Below, one piece after another: positions 26,343 through 35,801 of a stretch of 64,000 bases of DNA (the stretch's first letter is position 1; the number at the start of each line of letters is the position of its first letter). The stretch lies in contig NZ_JAHXRW010000006.1 in the NCBI RefSeq assembly GCF_019429625.1, positions 1 to 64,000 of the forward strand. Direction: 5' to 3'. The DNA comes from Celeribacter sp. PS-C1 (GTDB lineage: Bacteria > Pseudomonadota > Alphaproteobacteria > Rhodobacterales > Rhodobacteraceae). The notes under the pieces are model-generated. The model did no database searches. It saw nothing but the letters and a program-made list of their open reading frames with translations, and had not been told where the DNA came from. A program made the position numbers and the translations under genes.

Positions 26343-27848
26343 ATGTGCGGGATTTTTGGGATCGCGAGCCGGACGAACGATGTCTTTGCGGAGCTCTACG
26401 ACGGTCTTTTGATGCTTCAGCATCGTGGTCAGGATGCCTCGGGCATCGTGACCTATGACGGCGAGTTTTTCCGCGAACGCAAAGGCTCCGGCCTCGTGAA
26501 AGACGTGTTCGGCCCGCAGGATGCGCCGAACCTTCTTGGCCGTCTCGGACTTGGCCATGTGCGCTACCCCACCGCGGGCTCGCTTTCTGCCGCCGAGGCC
26601 CAGCCGTTCTTCGTCAACGCGCCCTATGGCATCTACCTCGTGCACAACGGCAACATCACCAACACCGAAGAGCAGCGCGCCAAGGTGGTCGGCAAATATT
26701 CCCGCCATCTGCGCACCACCTCGGACAGTGAAATCCTGTTGAACGTGCTGGCCGACAAGGTCTCTGACGCCATTAAAGTGAATGGCACCGACGATCCCGT
26801 GCGCAACATTCTGGCCGGTGTCAAAATGACCATGGAGCGGGTGCAGGGCGCCTATTCCGTGATTTGTCTGATCGCAGGTGTCGGGCTTCTGGCCTTCCGC
26901 GATCCGCATGGCATCCGCCCGCTCTCCGTCGCCAAACGCGAAACCGATGCAGGCGATGAATATTCCTTTGCCTCCGAAGACGTTGCTTTTGGCATCAACG
27001 GCTTCGAGAAAATCCGCGATATGAAGCCCGGTGAGGCGATCCTGATTGATCTCGACGGCAACATGCACACGCGTCAATGTGTCGAGGGCAAGCTGACGCC
27101 CTGTATCTTCGAGTATGTCTACCTCGCCCGTCCCGACAGCATGCTTGACGGCATCTCCGTCTACAAAACGCAGCTCCGCATGGGCCAGACGCTGGCACAA
27201 CAAATCCTCAACAGCGGGTTTGAGATCGACGCAATCATCCCGGTGCCGGACAGTGCACGCCCTGCAGCCCTTGAGGTCTCCAACATCACCGGCATTCGCT
27301 ACCGCGAGGGTTTGGTGAAAAACCGCTATGTGGGCCGGACCTTCATCATGCCGGGCCAGAGCGAGCGTCAGAAATCCGTGCGTCGCAAGTTGAACGCCAT
27401 GGAACTTGAGATGAAGGGGCGCAACATCCTCTTGGTCGATGACAGCATCGTGCGCGGCAATACGATCAAGAAAATCGTTCAGATGTGTCGCGAAGCGGGT
27501 GCAAAAAAGGTCTACATCGCCTCTGCCTCCCCGCCCGTGAAATACGCCAATGTCTACGGCATCGACATGCCCACGAAACATGAGCTGATCGCCAACAATC
27601 GGAGCGTTGAAGAGATTTGCGACTATCTCAACGCGGACGGCCTGATCTATCAAAAGCTCGAAGACCTCGTCTGGGCGGCCAAAGAAGGCAACCCTGACAT
27701 CGAGGCATTTGATTGCTCCTGTTTCAACGGGGAATATGTCACGGGCGTTTCGCCGGAATACCTCGCCTCTTTGGAAACGTCCTCGCGCGTCAGCGAGAAA
27801 ATGAAAGACAAGGGCGTGGAGAAGACCTCTACCTCGCTGGCGAGCTGA
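26343..27848 (+). CDS. purF: Amidophosphoribosyltransferase PurF
   Basis: This 501-aa enzyme makes phosphoribosylamine, the first step of purine synthesis. The N-terminal nucleophile glutaminase starts with MCGIFGIASR, where Cys2 becomes the N-terminus. HRGQDASGI and GHVRYPTAG are glutaminase motifs. The PRTase domain has KNRYVGRTFI and the PRPP site ILLVDDSIVRGNT. GGAG lies 9 nt before the ATG. It leads a cluster with a DUF2199 gene and an SDR gene. Confidence 0.97.
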   Translation: MCGIFGIASRTNDVFAELYDGLLMLQHRGQDASGIVTYDGEFFRERKGSGLVKDVFGPQDAPNLLGRLGLGHVRYPTAGSLSAAEAQPFFVNAPYGIYLVHNGNITNTEEQRAKVVGKYSRHLRTTSDSEILLNVLADKVSDAIKVNGTDDPVRNILAGVKMTMERVQGAYSVICLIAGVGLLAFRDPHGIRPLSVAKRETDAGDEYSFASEDVAFGINGFEKIRDMKPGEAILIDLDGNMHTRQCVEGKLTPCIFEYVYLARPDSMLDGISVYKTQLRMGQTLAQQILNSGFEIDAIIPVPDSARPAALEVSNITGIRYREGLVKNRYVGRTFIMPGQSERQKSVRRKLNAMELEMKGRNILLVDDSIVRGNTIKKIVQMCREAGAKKVYIASASPPVKYANVYGIDMPTKHELIANNRSVEEICDYLNADGLIYQKLEDLVWAAKEGNPDIEAFDCSCFNGEYVTGVSPEYLASLETSSRVSEKMKDKGVEKTSTSLAS

Positions 27849-27851
27849 GCC

Positions 27852-28370
27852 TTGGCATCGCTTCTCGATCTCGACCCGCGCTGGCGCGCGCTCATGGACC
27901 CTGAGGGGGCGTTTGGCGGGTTGATCGACATTGGTTTCGATCATCCCTCCAACTGGCCGCATGAGGCGCGGGGCGAGGCGCCCTTTGTCAAAGCGGGCGA
28001 CGATCAACTGGCCTCTGAACTGTGCCGCCTCAACGACCGGCGCTTTCTGTGCGCCACGCTTGCCCTGCCCGTGCGCGGCTCTGAAGAGGCGCTGATGGTG
28101 GCGCTCTGGGTCGAGGTGCCGCACGCGGTCTTCTATGCCTATCTTGAGCTAATGGACGGCGGTGCGGTGCCGGAAACGACGCTAGCATCATTGGCCAACG
28201 ACCTTATGCCGCTCGCCAGACAAGAAGCGCCTGTGACGCTCGACTTCGGTGAAGGTACAGAACGTCCGGTTGCAACGCTCGAGGGGGTCCGCGACATCTC
28301 ACTGGATCAACTCCTCGATCTATACGAGGCCTCCGGGGCGCTTGAGCGCACTGCTCTCAAATCCCCTTGA
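27852..28370 (+). CDS. DUF2199 domain protein
   Basis: This 172-aa cytoplasmic protein starts at a TTG three bases after the purF stop. Conserved blocks include LNDRRFLCATLALPVRGSEE and ALWVEVPHAVFYAYLEL, matching DUF2199. The N-terminal DLDPRWRALMD may be slightly extended compared with the family. Its tight coupling to purF suggests co-translation, but no biochemical role is known. Confidence 0.75.
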   Translation: MASLLDLDPRWRALMDPEGAFGGLIDIGFDHPSNWPHEARGEAPFVKAGDDQLASELCRLNDRRFLCATLALPVRGSEEALMVALWVEVPHAVFYAYLELMDGGAVPETTLASLANDLMPLARQEAPVTLDFGEGTERPVATLEGVRDISLDQLLDLYEASGALERTALKSP

Positions 28371-28401
28371 CGCCGCGCTGGTCAAACGCCACACAAATCT
28401 C

Positions 28402-29070
28402 ATGACAGAGAACACTAAAATCGCCCTCATCACCGGCGCCTCACGCGGCCTTGGCTTTTTCCTCGCCGAGGCTCTGGCGCCCGACTATCACATCGTCGCC
28501 GTCGCCAAGACCACCGGCGCGCTCGAAGAGCTTGATGACCTGATCAAAGCCAAGGGCGGTCAGGCCACTTTGGCGCCGATGGATGTCACCAACCCGGACG
28601 CCATGGCGCATCTCTGTCGCGGGATTTACGACCGTTGGGGACACTTGGACCTCTGGGCGCATGCCGCTATTTATGCGCAACTTTTGTCCCCCGCCGATCA
28701 CATGGACCCGAAAGATTTCGACCGCACGATGAACACCAACGTCATCGCGACCGGCAAGCTGATCCCGATGATCTCACCGCTCTTGACCATGGGCGATACG
28801 CCGGGCGAAGCGCTGTTTTTCGAGGACAACCACGCGGGCGAGAAATTCTTTGGCGCCTATGGTGCCTCGAAAGCCGCGCAGATCGCCATGGCGAAAAGCT
28901 GGCAGGCCGAGACAGCCACGATGGACAAAGCCCCGCGCGTCCACATCCTGTCGCCGAAAGCCATGCCCACCGCCACCCGCGCTCGGTTCTTTCCGGGCGA
29001 GGACAAAACGACGCTCAGCCACCCGCGTGATGAGGCGCCGCGCCTGTTGAAAGAGGCCGGAGTGATCTAA
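28402..29070 (+). CDS. Short-chain dehydrogenase/reductase (SDR family)
   Basis: The 222-aa Rossmann-fold oxidoreductase starts at ATG 28402 (MTENTKIALITGASRGLGFF). The cofactor motif TGASRGLG is clear. The catalytic YxxxK is AYGASKAAQ (Tyr then Lys four residues on), but the usual NNAG is replaced by WAHAAIY. The length is short for the family. It lies 31 bp after the DUF2199 gene and may be in the purF operon. The substrate is unknown. Confidence 0.82.
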   Translation: MTENTKIALITGASRGLGFFLAEALAPDYHIVAVAKTTGALEELDDLIKAKGGQATLAPMDVTNPDAMAHLCRGIYDRWGHLDLWAHAAIYAQLLSPADHMDPKDFDRTMNTNVIATGKLIPMISPLLTMGDTPGEALFFEDNHAGEKFFGAYGASKAAQIAMAKSWQAETATMDKAPRVHILSPKAMPTATRARFFPGEDKTTLSHPRDEAPRLLKEAGVI

Positions 29071-29138
29071 GCAGCAATTAGGCTCAGACTAGACGAAGCA
29101 CTTCGCAAACCGGAAGATTTCTCAAGATAGTTATAGAC

Positions 29139-29852
29139 ATGCCGACATTATCGCGCCCGCAGCTCGCCCAGATGTATAATGAGCACCATATCCGGATTTT
29201 TCCTAGGCCACGCCCGGGCAAAGAGATGGCGGGCGACGGGGCCAGATTTGAGGCCAGAACGCAGCACTCTCCTGAGGGATTTATGCCTCTCGGCGCCTAC
29301 AGCTACAGTCAGTCGTATCTGTCGAATGTTTCATCTGTTGGACGTTACTGTTCAATGGGGTCGAAAATTTGCTCCATGGGGGCCGTGCATCCAACCGATT
29401 GGGTCAGTTCAAATCCGATATTTTACAACAGGGGACGATACAATCGCTTCATCGGTGAAGCTCCACCATTCAAACGCCGTTTTCGGGAAAAGTATGGGCC
29501 GATCACTATCGGGAATGATGTCTGGATCGGCGACCAAGTCGTCCTGAAAGGGGGAATTACCATCGGAGATGGCGCAGTGATAGGCTTTGGGGCCGTCGTA
29601 ACCAAAGATGTGCCGCCCTATGCGATCGTCGCAGGCGTGCCAGCGAAGATCATTCGTTATCGCTTTTCGGAGGACATTCGCACGGCAATGCAGGCCAGTC
29701 GTTGGTGGCGCTATGACGCGCATGATATAGCCGCTCTCTCGCATGACGATCCCGCGCTATTTTTAACAGAATACGAGAAGGCAGCCCCGAAGCTTTCCGA
29801 ACGTCCGGAGGATTTTAAAACTTATCAAGACTATTTGGGCGACGCAGAGTAA
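29139..29852 (+). CDS. CatB-like hexapeptide O-acetyltransferase
   Basis: The 237-aa protein belongs to the xenobiotic/CatB-like acetyltransferase group. Left-handed beta-helix repeats run through GPITIGNDVWIGDQVVLKGG and ITIGDGAVIGFGAVVTKD, ending VPPYAIVAGVPAKIIRYRF. An N-terminal region with a GAYSYSQSY motif precedes it. It probably transfers acetyl from acetyl-CoA to a sugar or small molecule. The DNA is visibly less GC-rich than its neighbours, which suggests acquisition. No polysaccharide cluster is next to it. Confidence 0.85.
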   Translation: MPTLSRPQLAQMYNEHHIRIFPRPRPGKEMAGDGARFEARTQHSPEGFMPLGAYSYSQSYLSNVSSVGRYCSMGSKICSMGAVHPTDWVSSNPIFYNRGRYNRFIGEAPPFKRRFREKYGPITIGNDVWIGDQVVLKGGITIGDGAVIGFGAVVTKDVPPYAIVAGVPAKIIRYRFSEDIRTAMQASRWWRYDAHDIAALSHDDPALFLTEYEKAAPKLSERPEDFKTYQDYLGDAE

Positions 29853-29883
29853 AAGGCCAAATAAGACAGACCTCTCGCATCTT

Positions 29884-30273
29884 TCAAAGCGGTGCGAAAA
29901 GGTCGACGCGGTAGCCATCCGGGTCCGCCACGGTTGCATATCGTTGCCCCCAGAACGCGTCCCATGGTTGGGTCAGCACCGAAAAGCCAGCCTCTTCGAT
30001 CGTCTTGGCAAAGGCATCTACCTCGGCCGGATTCTCGCACAGAAGCGCAAAACAGGAATGGTTCGGCGCCCGTGGCGCTTCGCCCGTCAGTTTTTCCATC
30101 AGGCTGGCGTGGTCGATCATCAAACGCGGCTCTCCGGGGGCGCGCACTGGCTCGACGTGATCTTCGGTCACAAAACCGCCCTCGAAATCAAACCCCAAGA
30201 GCGTATAAAACGCCATCGCCCGCTTCATATCGGTCGCAGTGACCGCAACGGCGTCCAAAACGGGTTTTCCCAT
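29884..30273 (-). CDS. VOC family protein (glyoxalase/bleomycin-resistance fold)
   Basis: The 129-aa protein has a single VOC unit: DAVAVTATDMKRAMAFYTLLGFDFEG at the N-terminus, NHSCFALLC in the middle and TVADPDGYRVDLFAPL at the C-terminus. The metal-ligand positions seem only partly kept, so catalysis is uncertain. It is alone on the minus strand, convergent with the acetyltransferase and divergent from surE. Confidence 0.85.
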   Translation of the reverse strand: MGKPVLDAVAVTATDMKRAMAFYTLLGFDFEGGFVTEDHVEPVRAPGEPRLMIDHASLMEKLTGEAPRAPNHSCFALLCENPAEVDAFAKTIEEAGFSVLTQPWDAFWGQRYATVADPDGYRVDLFAPL

Positions 30274-30371
30274 AGGTTTTTCCTCTCAGATCCGGCGGGC
30301 GACTTGCCGCGATTCCCAGCCTGCTTTAAGGACATAGGCAACACAAGGGGAAGTCCGAGGAAAGTCTGGCC

Positions 30372-31154
30372 ATGCGCATCCTGATCACCAATGACGACGG
30401 CATCAACGCGCCGGGTCTGAAAACGCTAGAGGCCATCGCGGCCCAGATCGCAGGCCCCGAGGGCGAAGTTTGGGTGGTCGCGCCGGCGTTTGAGCAATCC
30501 GGCGTCGGCCATTGCATTTCTTACGCGAGCCCCACAATGATTTCCGAACTGGGCCCGCGCCGCTGGGCCGCCGAGGGTTCGCCTGCGGATTGCGTCTTGG
30601 CTGGCCTGCACGACATCCTGCCCGCACGCCCCGATCTGGTGCTTTCCGGTGTCAATCGCGGCAACAACGCGGGCGAAAACGTGATGTATTCCGGCACCAT
30701 CGGCGGCGCCATGGAGGCCGCATTGCAGGGCGTGAAAGCCATCGCTCTGTCGCAGTTCTTGGGCCCGCGCAACTATGAGGCCGAAGACCCGTTCGAGGCG
30801 TCCGCCGTCCACGGCGCCCGCGTGATCCAGCATCTTCTGGACAATGCACCTTGGGGCGAAGATGACGCTTACCGTCTGTTTTACAACGTGAATTTCCCAC
30901 CGATCCCGGCCGCTGACGTGAAAGACATCACCGTTGCGCGTCAAGGTCGCCGCAAAACCCCGGGCTTCGTGATGGAGGGGCAGGTTTCCCCCACCGGGCG
31001 GCGTTTTCTTTGGGTGCGTGGCTCGGAACAATCCGTCGACACTGGTCCCGACACCGACGTCACCGCCAATCTCGAAGGCCATATCTCGGTGACGCCGATG
31101 CGCGCCGATTTGACCGCACATGACATGATCAAAGATCTGGAGCGTGCCCTCTGA
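30372..31154 (+). CDS. surE: 5'/3'-nucleotidase SurE
   Basis: The 260-aa metal-dependent nucleotidase starts [15 protein letters not shown] (metal Asp-Asp) and has [24 protein letters not shown] precedes the ATG. Length is in the normal range (250-265). It forms surE-pcm-nlpD, the same order as in E. coli, with its stop overlapping the pcm start by one base (TGATG). Confidence 0.96.
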   Translation: MRILITNDDGINAPGLKTLEAIAAQIAGPEGEVWVVAPAFEQSGVGHCISYASPTMISELGPRRWAAEGSPADCVLAGLHDILPARPDLVLSGVNRGNNAGENVMYSGTIGGAMEAALQGVKAIALSQFLGPRNYEAEDPFEASAVHGARVIQHLLDNAPWGEDDAYRLFYNVNFPPIPAADVKDITVARQGRRKTPGFVMEGQVSPTGRRFLWVRGSEQSVDTGPDTDVTANLEGHISVTPMRADLTAHDMIKDLERAL

Positions 31155-31795
31155 TGGCCATGACCCCTGAAGCAAAAATGCAATACCTCTTCACGCTCCG
31201 GTCCAAGGGCGTGATGGATGTTCGCACGCTTCAGGCCATGGAAAAAATCGACCGGGGCGATTTCGTCAAAGGCCTCTTTGCGGAACGCGCCTATGAGGAC
31301 ATGCCGCTTCCCATTGCCTGCGGCCAGACCATTTCGCAGCCTTCCGTGGTGGGGCTGATGACCCAGGCGCTCAATGTGCAGCCGCGAGACAAGGTGCTCG
31401 AGGTTGGCACGGGATCGGGCTATCAGGCCGCTGTGCTGAGCCAGCTTGCCCGCCGGGTTTACACCGTAGATCGCTACCCCCGTCTGGTTCGCGAAGCACA
31501 GAGTGTCTTTGACCGTCTGGGCATCGTCAACATCACCTCGATGTCCGCCGATGGCTCCTTTGGCCTGCCCGATCAGGCGCCTTTTGATCGCATTCTTGTG
31601 ACCGCCGCCGCAGAGGACCCTCCGGGCCCCCTCTTGGCGCAGTTGAAAACTGGCGGTATCATGGTCTTGCCGGTCGGACAGTCCGATGCCGTTCAAAGCC
31701 TGATCAAGGTGACGCGGCTGGAGAATGGTTTCGACTACGAAGAACTGCGCGCCGTGCGTTTCGTGCCCCTCGTCGAGGGGATGGGTCAGGAGTGA
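31154..31795 (+). CDS. pcm: Protein-L-isoaspartate O-methyltransferase Pcm
   Basis: This 213-aa SAM-dependent methyltransferase repairs isoaspartyl residues. SAM motif I is [18 protein letters not shown]; the substrate-binding start has [18 protein letters not shown], and [16 protein letters not shown] is near the end. The ATG at 31154 overlaps the surE stop. Length is typical. It lies 69 bp upstream of the nlpD-like gene. Confidence 0.96.
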   Translation: MAMTPEAKMQYLFTLRSKGVMDVRTLQAMEKIDRGDFVKGLFAERAYEDMPLPIACGQTISQPSVVGLMTQALNVQPRDKVLEVGTGSGYQAAVLSQLARRVYTVDRYPRLVREAQSVFDRLGIVNITSMSADGSFGLPDQAPFDRILVTAAAEDPPGPLLAQLKTGGIMVLPVGQSDAVQSLIKVTRLENGFDYEELRAVRFVPLVEGMGQE

Positions 31796-31864
31796 CCGAT
31801 TTTAAACACCTCCGTCAGAGAGGGACCGAAGGGGACCAGCCCCCGCCATTGAGGACAGAGTGAG

Positions 31865-33037
31865 ATGACGATTTTTTCGACGTTTGAGACCCGCCGAGCC
31901 GGACTTGCGATGATGGGCTGTGCCGTTCTGGCGCTGAGCGCCTGTGACAAGCCGATCGATTTCGATCTGCGCGGTGTGACGGATGCGTTCTCCACCGCCC
32001 CTGCGGCCTCAGAAGCCAAGACCATTTCGAAACCGAGGCCGAACGCTCAGGGCATCATCTCCTACCCGAATTACCAAGTCGCCGTCGCCAAACGCGGTGA
32101 CACCATCGCCGATGTGGCGAACCGCACCGGCCTCTCGGTCAATGAACTTGCGCGCTACAATGGCATCACGGATGACGTGACCCTGCGCGAAGGCGAAGTG
32201 ATCGCGCTCCCGCGCCGTGTCGATGGCGGCACGACCCGGGCCGGCACCATCGCCTCGGGCGAACGGATCGACATCACCGCGCTGGCCGAAGAGGGCCTGA
32301 GCAACGCGCAAGGCGGCCAAACGACCACGACGATGACCCAAGCCCAAGCCTCCACCCCGATTGAAGGCATGGAACCGGTGCGCCACCAAGTGAAACGCGG
32401 CGAAACCGCCTATTCCATCGCGCGCACTTACGGCATCTCCGTGCGGGCACTGGCGGATTGGAACGGCCTCGGTTCCGACCTCTCCGTAGAGGAAGGCCGC
32501 TATCTCCTGATCCCGGTCAAAGCCTCCGAAGTGACTGTCCAGACGACAGAGACTCAACCGGGCCAAGGTTCGCCGACCCCCACCCCGCCGTCCGCGTCGG
32601 AGCCCCTGCCCGACCCTGACACGGCCACCCCCGCACCGGCGACGACCAAACCGGCAGCGGATCTCGGCGCGACGCAGAGCTCGACTACCTCGGAAATGGC
32701 CAAACCCGTCTCCGGCGCGATCATCCGCGATTACGACAAGACCAAATCCAAATTCATCCTTTTCGCCGCCACCTCCGGAACCCCGGTGAAGGCCGCGAAA
32801 GACGGCACCGTGAAGTTGATCTCCACCAATGCCGACGGGGTGAAAATCATGGTCGTGGATCACGGCGGCGGCTTGCAGACGGCCTACAGCTTCATTGACG
32901 ACATCGCAGTGAAAAAAGGCGACAGCGTGAAACGCGGCCAGACAATTGCCAAGGTAACCGCCAACGAATTCAATGCCTTGCAGTTCATGGTATTCAAAGG
33001 CACCCAGACGGTCGACCCTACGCCTTACCTGAACTGA
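31865..33037 (+). CDS. nlpD: NlpD-like LysM/M23 lipoprotein, degenerate LytM domain
   Basis: The 390-aa protein has a lipoprotein signal (lipobox LSAC, Cys28), two LysM domains (about residues 67-115 and 174-218), a Pro/Thr/Ala-rich linker and a C-terminal LytM/M23 domain. Zinc ligands are lost: the usual His in YAHL is replaced in TAYSFID, and the HxH is replaced by LQFMVF. As in NlpD and EnvC, it should activate a cell-wall amidase rather than cut peptidoglycan. Last gene of surE-pcm-nlpD; a strong terminator follows 22 bp after the stop. Confidence 0.9.
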   Translation: MTIFSTFETRRAGLAMMGCAVLALSACDKPIDFDLRGVTDAFSTAPAASEAKTISKPRPNAQGIISYPNYQVAVAKRGDTIADVANRTGLSVNELARYNGITDDVTLREGEVIALPRRVDGGTTRAGTIASGERIDITALAEEGLSNAQGGQTTTTMTQAQASTPIEGMEPVRHQVKRGETAYSIARTYGISVRALADWNGLGSDLSVEEGRYLLIPVKASEVTVQTTETQPGQGSPTPTPPSASEPLPDPDTATPAPATTKPAADLGATQSSTTSEMAKPVSGAIIRDYDKTKSKFILFAATSGTPVKAAKDGTVKLISTNADGVKIMVVDHGGGLQTAYSFIDDIAVKKGDSVKRGQTIAKVTANEFNALQFMVFKGTQTVDPTPYLN

Positions 33038-33059
33038 CGGGATTTGAGTATTCTGATAG

Positions 33060-33091
33060 AAAAACGGGGAGGTTCGACCTCCCCGTTTTTC
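33060..33091. terminator. Strong bidirectional terminator between nlpD and the DUF815 gene
   Basis: AAAACGGGGAGGT pairs with ACCTCCCCGTTTT, a perfect 13-bp stem with a TCG loop. A-runs on the left and T-runs on the right make it function on both strands. It terminates surE-pcm-nlpD on plus and tatABC-DUF815 on minus. Confidence 0.93.
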
Positions 33092-33123
33092 TATTCAAAG
33101 TTACAGAGACATGCCGCGCCGGG

Positions 33124-33966
33124 TCAGCCCAGCTTGACACCCTTGCGACCCGCAAGATCGGTAAAGAACTGCCAGGCCACACGGCCCGAACGCGAGCCGC
33201 GCGTCGCCTGCCATTCGATGGCTTCGGCCCGCAGCGTCTCTTCGTCAACTTCGACGCCATATTCCCGGCAATAGCCTCGGATCATTTCCAGATACTCGTC
33301 CTGCGAACAAGGATGGAAGCCGAGCCAGAGCCCGAAGCGATCCGAAAGCGAGACCTTTTCCTCAGTCGCCTCTGACGGGTTGATCGCAGAGCTGCGCTCG
33401 TTCTCGATCATGTCGCGCGGCATCAGGTGGCGGCGATTGGAGGTGGCGTAGAACAGCACGTTGTCCGGGCGGCCTTCGATGCCGCCGTCCAAAACGGCTT
33501 TGAGCGACTTATAGTGCTGGTCGTCATGGCTGAACGACAGGTCATCACAGAACAGCAAAAAGCGATGCTTTGAGCCACGCAGCAGGTTCAGAAGACGCGC
33601 CACTGAAGGCAGGTCTTCGCGCTGCATCTCGACGATCTTGAGCGGCAGGCCCTGAGCATTCACCGCCGCATGGACGGATTTGACCAGAGAGGATTTCCCC
33701 ATCCCGCGCGCGCCCCACAAAAGCGCGTTGTTGGCCGGAAGCCCCCGCGCAAACTGTAGCGTGTTTTCCAGAAGCGTGTCTCGTGACCGATCCACACCAA
33801 CGAGCAGCGAAATATCGACACGCGAGACCGTTTTGACCGGCTGCAGCGCATCTGGCTCGGTGTGCCAGACATAGGCCTCCGCGCTGTCGAAATCGGGCGC
33901 ATCCATAGGTGCCGGGGCCATCCGTTCGAGGGCCTCGGCGATCCGTTTCAGGGTCTTACTTGTCAT
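33124..33966 (-). CDS. DUF815 AAA-type ATP-binding protein
   Basis: This 280-aa P-loop ATPase has Walker A WGARGMGKSSLVKS (near residue 87) and Walker B-like FLLFCDDLSF. ATG 33966 (MTSKTLKRIAEALERM) is chosen; its first 11 bases overlap the 3' end of tatC. The DUF815 family is widespread in alphaproteobacteria but unassigned. It is the last gene of the tat operon and ends at the bidirectional terminator. Confidence 0.88.
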   Translation of the reverse strand: MTSKTLKRIAEALERMAPAPMDAPDFDSAEAYVWHTEPDALQPVKTVSRVDISLLVGVDRSRDTLLENTLQFARGLPANNALLWGARGMGKSSLVKSVHAAVNAQGLPLKIVEMQREDLPSVARLLNLLRGSKHRFLLFCDDLSFSHDDQHYKSLKAVLDGGIEGRPDNVLFYATSNRRHLMPRDMIENERSSAINPSEATEEKVSLSDRFGLWLGFHPCSQDEYLEMIRGYCREYGVEVDEETLRAEAIEWQATRGSRSGRVAWQFFTDLAGRKGVKLG

Positions 33967-34846
33967 CTTCGTCGAACTCGGCAAACAGGTCTTCGTCCTC
34001 GTCGAGAACACCGGCGGCGCGGAGCTCTTCGGTGCGCTTTTTCTCTACACGCGCCACGAGGAAGATCGAGACCTCGTAGAGACCATAGACCACGACAAAG
34101 AGGATCAGCTGGGTCGTCACATCCGGCGGCGTCACCAAAGCGGCGACAGTCAGGATGCCCACGACGGCGTATTTCCGGGTCGCCCTCAGGCCCCGCGCAG
34201 TCGCAAGACCGGCTTTGCCCATCAGGGTCAAAAGCACCGGAAGCTGGAAACACAACCCGAAGGCCACGATCATTTTCAGCGTAATATCGAGACTTTCATT
34301 GACCTTGCCGTTGAAGACGATGTCGATGCCGGTGTCTGTCGAGGCAGCCGCCACATCACCGCCATTGGAAACCAGCGCCCCCACGAAAGACGGAAGATCG
34401 GCAAACCCCAAGAAGAAGGTCATCGCCAGCGGCACAACCACATATTGCGCGAAGGCCGCGCCCATCAGGAAAAGCACCGGAGAGGCGATCAGGAAGGGCA
34501 AAAACGCATTCTTTTCATTGCGATAGAGCCCCGGCGCCACAAAGCGCCACAGCTGATAGGCTATGACCGGAAAGGAGATCGCCAGACCGCCCACCATGGA
34601 AATGCGGATCAATGTAAAGAAATACTCCTGAGGCGCGGTGTATTGCATCACCGGGTTCGGGTTGCCCAACGCGCGCATGCTCTTTTCGATCGGAACCAGA
34701 AGAAAATCGAGGATCGGGCTGGCGACGGCGAAACAGATCACCATACCGACGACAAAGGCCAAAACGGCGCGAATGATCCGCGTGCGCAGCTCCGCCAGAT
34801 GCTCGATCAGCGGCGCGCTGCTGTCTTCGATATCGCTGTCGCTCAT
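33956..34846 (-). CDS. tatC: Twin-arginine translocase subunit TatC
   Basis: The 296-aa protein has six membrane helices and TatC family motifs: SSAPLIEHLAELRTRIIRA at the N-terminus, RNEKNAFLPFLIASPVLFLMG, and a last helix followed by KKRTEELRA. The C-terminal acidic tail (LDEDEDLFAEFDEDD) is longer than in E. coli TatC, as in many Rhodobacteraceae. Start overlaps tatB by four bases (ATGA). It is the substrate receptor with TatB. Confidence 0.96.
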   Translation of the reverse strand: MSDSDIEDSSAPLIEHLAELRTRIIRAVLAFVVGMVICFAVASPILDFLLVPIEKSMRALGNPNPVMQYTAPQEYFFTLIRISMVGGLAISFPVIAYQLWRFVAPGLYRNEKNAFLPFLIASPVLFLMGAAFAQYVVVPLAMTFFLGFADLPSFVGALVSNGGDVAAASTDTGIDIVFNGKVNESLDITLKMIVAFGLCFQLPVLLTLMGKAGLATARGLRATRKYAVVGILTVAALVTPPDVTTQLILFVVVYGLYEVSIFLVARVEKKRTEELRAAGVLDEDEDLFAEFDEDDK

Positions 34847-35298
34847 GCCTCGTCGCCCTTCTTGTCTGCCGCTTCTGCGTCCAATTCGGCCTGAAGCCGC
34901 TCGGTCGCTTTTTTCGCTGCCGCGTCAGAGATCTTCTTTGCCGCCTCGGCGCGATCCGGGCTGAGTTCGTCTTTTTGAAGCTTGTCCGTCTTGGGTGTCG
35001 CCTTGCCGTCAGCAGCCTTCATCGGATCCCATTTTTCAAAGGTGTCTGCCGCCTCATTCAGCTTGTCGAGACCGAATTTCTTCGGGTTCGACGCCCCTTT
35101 GAGCGCGTCAGCCGCCTCTTTCATGCCGCTTTCATCCGCCGCCGCTTCCATCGCGCGGGAGAACTCGCGCGCCATGGATTTCGCCCGCGCGGTGAACCGC
35201 CCGAGTGTGCGGAACATGCCCGGCAAATCTTTGGGGCCGACGACGATCAACGCCACGACCCCGATGATCAATAGTTCTGACATGCCGATGTCAAACAT
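34843..35298 (-). CDS. tatB: Twin-arginine translocase subunit TatB
   Basis: This 151-aa protein starts MFDIGMSELLIIGVVALIVVGPKDLPG, with one membrane helix, the glycine-proline hinge and an amphipathic helix (FRTLGRFTARAKSMAREFSR). The C-terminal part is a charged Lys/Ala/Asp-rich coil. Its 71-bp distance from tatA and overlap with tatC define tatA-tatB-tatC. Confidence 0.95.
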   Translation of the reverse strand: MFDIGMSELLIIGVVALIVVGPKDLPGMFRTLGRFTARAKSMAREFSRAMEAAADESGMKEAADALKGASNPKKFGLDKLNEAADTFEKWDPMKAADGKATPKTDKLQKDELSPDRAEAAKKISDAAAKKATERLQAELDAEAADKKGDEA

Positions 35299-35369
35299 CT
35301 CGCACCGCCTTGTCTAAGTGCCACAATCACAGGGGCCGATGGCCCCAACCCAAATGAGGAAAATAGGTC

Positions 35370-35585
35370 TCAGACCTTGTCTTTTTCGTCCTCGGGCGTG
35401 ACGTCTTTGGCGACTTCGGCAGCTTCGTCTTCAATCTCTTTGGTGCCCTCGGCCACGCCTTTTTTGAAGGACGTGATGCCTTTGCCGACCTCACCCATGA
35501 GGCCAGAGATTTTGCCGCGGCCAAAGAGAACCAGAACCACGACGGCGATGAGCAGGAGGCCCGGAAGGCCGATGTTGTTGAGCAT
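35370..35585 (-). CDS. tatA: Twin-arginine translocase subunit TatA
   Basis: The 71-aa form from ATG 35585 ([22 protein letters not shown]) is chosen because the family begins near there; upstream MERH is in frame. One membrane helix, then [23 protein letters not shown] as amphipathic helix, and an acidic tail. First gene of tatABC-DUF815; its promoter is in the ~215 bp shared with the divergent ABM-like gene. Confidence 0.95.
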   Translation of the reverse strand: MLNNIGLPGLLLIAVVVLVLFGRGKISGLMGEVGKGITSFKKGVAEGTKEIEDEAAEVAKDVTPEDEKDKV

Positions 35586-35729
35586 GTGTCTCTCCATTTT
35601 TCACGGACGCAGAAGGCCCGTCACAACTCTCGGACCATAGGATTAGGGCGCGCGCTCGGGGAGGAAAAGCGCAAAATCGCATCAGCGGCCCCGTTGCACA
35701 ACATTGGCGCGGGTTGAGAAGCTGGAAAT

Positions 35730-35759
35730 CTTCAACTGACAGGTTTATGTCAGTTGAAG
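35730..35759. promoter_or_regulatory. 12-bp perfect inverted repeat, candidate operator
   Basis: CTTCAACTGACA (35730-35741) and TGTCAGTTGAAG (35748-35759) are perfect inverted arms around a 6-nt AT-rich spacer. It ends 42 bp before the ATG of the 108-aa gene, which is directly followed by a WYL/YafY-type regulator. The TGACA-N6-TGTCA form is similar to sites bound by DeoR/YafY-type regulators. No T-run, so not a terminator. Confidence 0.6.
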
Positions 35760-35801
35760 CGCGCCATTCCCAGATCATCGAAACCGAATCGGAGATATAC
35801 G

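Noticed and set aside
26262-28124. 620-aa minus-strand ORF opposite purF
   Set aside because: Runs antisense to purF with no domain; purF motifs are complete.
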